Positions 62,613-64,000 of a stretch of DNA of 64,000 nucleotides are shown piece by piece; position 1 is the stretch's first letter; every line of letters starts with the position of its first letter. The position numbers and the translations under genes are program-made. Below the pieces are notes generated by a model. That model was not told the origin of the DNA. It searched no databases and worked only from the letters and a program-made list of their open reading frames with translations. Source of the stretch: an uncultured Lachnospiraceae bacterium (GTDB taxonomy: Bacteria; Bacillota; Clostridia; Lachnospirales; Lachnospiraceae); the NCBI GenBank assembly GCA_951800685.1, contig CATOJY010000001.1:246255-310254 (forward strand), read 5' to 3'.

Positions 62613-63335
62613 CTATTCGAATAAATGTCTGAACCTTAGTTCTACATACTCAAGGGCATATCCATTCTGCTTTACTGCCGCCATACACAACTCAGGTGTC
62701 TGCTCTTTGACATACTCAAGTGCCCACCCATCCTGTTGGACGGCTGCCATACACAATTCCGGAGTCTGCTCTTTGACATACTCAAGTGCCCACCCATCCT
62801 GTTGGACGGCTGCCATGCATAATTCATGGGTCTGCTTCTTCACAAATTGAAGTGCTCGCCCATCCTGCTGAACAGCCGCCATGCACAATGCTGGGGTCTG
62901 ATTCTCTACGAACTCAAGTGCCCACCCATCCTGTTGGACTGCTGCCATACACAACTCAGGTGTCTGCTCCTTCACAAGTTGAAGTGCGTATCCATTCTGC
63001 TGGACTGCTGCCATACACAACTCAGGTGTCTGCTCCTTCACAAGTCGAAGTGCTCGCCCATCCTGCTGAACAGCCGCCATGCATACTTCTGGTGTTTGTT
63101 CCTTGACAAACGCAAGTGCCCTCCAATTCTGTCGAACAGCTACCATACATAACTCTGGTGTCTGATTCTCTACGAACTCAAGCGCCATACCATCACTCTC
63201 AACAGCAGCCATGCACAATTCAGGTGTCTGATTCTTCACAAGTTCAAGCATAGCACCACACCGTTTAACCATTTCTAAAACTTTCTGATACTGCTCATCC
63301 CTATTATCTGTTCCAAATAAATTCATATCCTGCAT
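62613..63335 (-). CDS. DUF4116 repeat protein (10 repeats)
   Basis: 240 residues; GGAGGATTTTATT precedes the ATG. N-cap MQDMNLFGTDNRDEQYQKVL, then about ten 22-residue repeats (QTPELCMAAVESDGMALEFV, QTHELCMAAVQQDGWALEYV), ending RFRHLFE. Adjacent copies near the 3' end are almost identical at DNA level, indicating recent unequal recombination. Same family as 57914-58900 and 63400-64000. Confidence 0.85.
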   Translation of the reverse strand: MQDMNLFGTDNRDEQYQKVLEMVKRCGAMLELVKNQTPELCMAAVESDGMALEFVENQTPELCMVAVRQNWRALAFVKEQTPEVCMAAVQQDGRALRLVKEQTPELCMAAVQQNGYALQLVKEQTPELCMAAVQQDGWALEFVENQTPALCMAAVQQDGRALQFVKKQTHELCMAAVQQDGWALEYVKEQTPELCMAAVQQDGWALEYVKEQTPELCMAAVKQNGYALEYVELRFRHLFE

Positions 63336-63399
63336 AATAAAATCCTCCTATAATTAAAAAGGCAAGGGCATCACCTCCCTTTGCCCACTGTTTTCCCTC

Positions 63400-64000
63400 C
63401 TATTCAAACAAGTATTTAAACTCTGGTCGGACATACTCAAGGGCATATCCATTCTGCTTTACTGCCGCCATACACAACTCAGGTGTCTGCTCTTTGACAT
63501 ACTGAAGTGCCCACCCATCCTGTTGGACGGCTGCCATGCATAATTCATGGGTCTGGTCGGACATACTCAAGTGCCCACCCATCCTGCTGGACTGCTGCCA
63601 TACACAATTCCGGAGTCTGCTTCTTCACAAACTGAAGTGCCCACCCATTCTGCTGGACTGCTGCCATACACAATTCCGGAGTCTGCTTCTTCACAAATTG
63701 AAGTGCGTATCCATTCTGCTGGACTGCTGCCATGCATAATTCCGGAGTCTGCTTCTTTACAAATATAAGTGCTCGCCCATCCTGCTGGACTGCTGCCATA
63801 CACAATTCAGGTGTCTGCTCCTTCACATACTCAAGTGCTTTCGCATTCTGCTGAACTGCTGCCATACACAACTCAGGTGTCTGCTCCTTCACATACTCAA
63901 GTGCCCACCCATCCTGTTGGACGGCTGCCATGCATAATTCATGGGTCTGCTCTTTGACATACTCAAGTGCCCACCCATTCTGCTTTACTGCCGCCATACA
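63400..64000 (-). pseudogene. DUF4116 repeat gene, 5' end beyond window, frameshifted
   Basis: From the right edge the frame reads repeats such as QTPELCMAAVQQNAKALEYV until EYVRPDP and a stop near 63545; the next frame continues SMSDQTHELCMAAVQQDGWA and ends RPEFKYLFE. The broken point (minus strand GTCCGACCAGACCC) looks like a crossover between the terminal EYVRPE segment and an internal repeat, leaving an indel. Confidence 0.75.

Noticed and set aside
62613-63152. Plus-strand ORFs opposite the DUF4116 genes
   Set aside because: They are antisense repeats of the DUF4116 coding units, rich in His/Cys/Leu, without start signals.
57914-64000. Regular 66-bp repeats resembling a CRISPR or tandem-repeat array
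   Set aside because: The units are in frame, encode a 22-residue DUF4116 repeat, lack unique spacers of constant length, and no cas gene is present.
1-64000. tRNA or rRNA genes
   Set aside because: None was recognised by eye on either strand; a tRNA scan would be needed to exclude a divergent one.

Overview
The window reads as part of a large extrachromosomal or integrated mobile element (megaplasmid-like or phage-plasmid-like) from a low-to-mid GC Gram-positive bacterium, most likely a gut Clostridia/Lachnospiraceae-type host. Support for this: strong GGAGG ribosome binding sites almost everywhere, a class B sortase, an SPKTG-anchored VaFE-repeat surface protein, and DUF4116, DUF3850, DUF262, Lar-like and DpnD/PcfM-like accessory genes. 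The host assignment is inference; no rRNA, tRNA or housekeeping gene was seen.

Region 1 (about 1-33.5 kb, all on the minus strand) is one tightly packed gene train, with many 1-4 nt stop/start overlaps. It runs from an LRR surface-type protein at 33.5 kb down to a truncated membrane protein at the left edge. It carries an information-processing set that belongs to the element: a 2752-residue single-chain beta-beta' RNA polymerase, a 1.3 k-residue family A DNA polymerase with 3'-5' exonuclease, and an NAD-dependent DNA ligase split into two genes about 19 kb apart (adenylation+OB half, and Zn-finger/HhH/BRCT half). These sit among large proteins I do not recognise (1087, 1008, 370, 319, 299 and 264 aa). 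The same train carries cell-envelope genes: class B sortase, transglutaminase-like proteins, DUF2752 membrane protein, DUF1848 protein, a small LPKTG protein and other membrane-anchored proteins. Upstream of it, behind terminators, lie a MinD/ParA-like ATPase, a 2407-residue VaFE adhesin and a secreted Ig-like/transglutaminase-like protein.

Region 2 (about 43.8-47.4 kb) is a strikingly AT-rich cassette of two convergent genes, a D-Ala-D-Ala-ligase-like ATP-grasp enzyme and a P-loop (STAND-like) NTPase. It is bounded by perfect 68-bp inverted repeats that each contain an inward-facing promoter, and a tyrosine recombinase gene lies immediately outside. I regard this as the best candidate for an undescribed switchable system.

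Region 3 (about 48.4-64 kb) is a loose accessory region of small minus-strand genes: a DUF262-AlbA_2 protein, DUF3850, an ImmA/IrrE-type peptidase, a HAD hydrolase, an MNT/HEPN pair, DUF3592, DpnD/PcfM-like, Lar-like, a beta-helix repeat protein and several DUF4116 22-residue-repeat proteins. It is full of duplicated segments, truncated copies and single-base frameshifts at or near short homopolymers, so it is either a decaying, recombining region or one with residual sequencing errors.

Several start sites in the ORF track were moved to internal codons with better ribosome binding sites, and one partial gene (1-565) absent from the track was added.
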